NCBI GenBank assembly: GCA_947302865.1
Contig: CAMYWS010000019.1
Location: 1 to 12,637 of the forward strand
Source: an uncultured Clostridia bacterium
GTDB lineage: Bacteria > Bacillota_A > Clostridia > Christensenellales > CAG-138
Direction of reading: 5' to 3'
Length of the DNA: 12,637 bases
This document shows, piece after piece, positions 11,954-12,637 of the stretch. A program made the position numbers and the translations under genes. How positions within the stretch are numbered: the stretch's first letter is position 1; every line of letters starts with the position of its first letter. A model generated the notes under the pieces. The model did not search any database, was not told where the DNA came from, and saw only the letters and a list, made by a program, of their open reading frames with translations.

Positions 11954-12637
11954 TCAATCCGCTTTGTCCGCTTTGAGCGACAGCAGATAGAAGGGGACCG
12001 CAAGAAGCTGCACGGCGACGGAGACGAGCACGAGGTACAGCGGACGGACGTCGTAGAGCGCGCCCAAGAGCCAGCTGCCCAAAAACCATGCGACGCCGAA
12101 ACCGGTCTCAAAGATGCCGAAGCCGGCGGAGCGGTGCGTGCGCGGAATGATGGAACTCACGGCGGCCTTCATGATGCTCTCCTGCGCACCCATGCCGACG
12201 CCCCAGAGCATGATGCCGATGCCGATCAGGACCGGATTGCCGGTCAGGAACACAAAGCCCGCAAAGAACGCGCTGCAGAGGGTGGAGAGGATCAGCGCCT
12301 TGAGACCGATCCGGTCGAACAGCCAGCCGAAAAACAGCGCGGCGAACGCGTCGACCGCCATGGCGGCGGCGTAGAGAAGGCTCAGCGTCGAATCGGGAAA
12401 CGCCTGCGTTTTGGCGGCGTGCAGCGTGATCAGCGTGAAGTCGGCGAATCCGAACGCGAACAGAGAGATCGCGATCATGTAGAACACGAACGACTTGCGG
12501 AAGCGGAACGCTTCCTTTTTTTCCTCCGTTTGTTCGAATGTTTCGGGATGCGGGTACCGGTACCGCGAAAACAGCACGAGCCCGAGCGTGATCAGCGCCG
12601 GTATGCCGAGAATCAGAAAGCACATCCGGTAGGTGGA
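11954..12637 (-). CDS. MFS transporter, C-terminal half (5' end outside window)
   Basis: The C-terminal 227 codons of a major facilitator superfamily transporter, open to the right window edge; the ATG at 12625 is internal. About six to seven hydrophobic helices are seen. A long hydrophilic stretch (SRYRYPHPETFEQTEEKKEAFRFRKS) looks like the central cytoplasmic loop between the two six-helix halves, and GWLFDRIGLKAL, between two helices, is the MFS loop motif G..aDr.Grr in its second-half copy. The end is the basic tail LLSLKADKAD. Such a layout fits a drug- or sugar-type exporter, but the substrate cannot be told. Its terminator lies 27 bases after the stop. It converges on the tRNA operon with the repeat array between. 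Confidence 0.88.
   Translation of the reverse strand, partial: STYRMCFLILGIPALITLGLVLFSRYRYPHPETFEQTEEKKEAFRFRKSFVFYMIAISLFAFGFADFTLITLHAAKTQAFPDSTLSLLYAAAMAVDAFAALFFGWLFDRIGLKALILSTLCSAFFAGFVFLTGNPVLIGIGIMLWGVGMGAQESIMKAAVSSIIPRTHRSAGFGIFETGFGVAWFLGSWLLGALYDVRPLYLVLVSVAVQLLAVPFYLLSLKADKAD

Overview
The window looks like chromosomal DNA from an uncultured, spore-forming member of the Clostridia with high GC content (roughly 58-62% by eye). A gut Oscillospirales- or Christensenellales-type lineage is likely. The evidence is a complete cotJABC spore-coat operon, a YlmC/YmxH-family sporulation gene next to nrdR and pgeF (a typical Bacillota neighbourhood), strong AGGAGG ribosome binding sites, near-consensus sigma-A promoters and many intergenic hairpin repeats. 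The lineage is an inference; no 16S or other strict marker is present.

Layout, left to right. (1) 1-1076, + strand: 3' part of a C69-family dipeptidase gene, closed by a terminator. (2) 1124-2261, - strand: cotJA-cotJB-cotJC, tightly packed and converging on the dipeptidase. (3) 2262-3031: 770 bases without a confident gene. They hold several hairpin repeats, an inverted pair of 9-base GTAGAC/GTCTAC arrays and a short possibly degenerate reading frame. (4) 3032-4789, + strand: ylmC/ymxH-like gene, then nrdR and pgeF, the last two overlapping by 4 bases and driven by a good sigma-A promoter. (5) 4786-6204: a membrane-anchored SurA/PrsA-like foldase whose promoter overlaps the pgeF stop codon, followed by an overlapping 31-codon membrane miniprotein gene and a terminator. 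(6) 6229-9534: two tandem paralogous secreted proteins, each with its own promoter. Each has a signal peptide, a cohesin-like beta domain, a bacterial Ig-like domain and two fibronectin-III-like domains. (7) 9546-11371: type-B carboxylesterase with three N-terminal membrane helices. (8) 11412-11643: tRNA-Gly(GCC) and tRNA-Lys(CTT) under a perfect consensus promoter with a strong terminator. (9) 11648-11818: an array of small hairpins separated by GTGAAATC/GATTTCAC spacers. (10) 11954-12637, - strand: C-terminal half of an MFS transporter with its own terminator.

Functionally, the left half is sporulation plus conserved housekeeping: a manganese-catalase-like coat protein, the ribonucleotide-reductase repressor and a purine-nucleoside-cleaving multicopper-oxidase-fold enzyme. 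The middle is an envelope and export block: foldase, miniprotein, two abundant-looking secreted multidomain proteins and a membrane-tethered esterase. A role of the foldase in folding the two secreted proteins is plausible from proximity only.

No defence system, CRISPR array, transposase or phage gene was found. The least explained items are the secreted paralogue pair, the 31-residue miniprotein and the two kinds of repeat structure (GTAGAC arrays and spacer-hairpin arrays).
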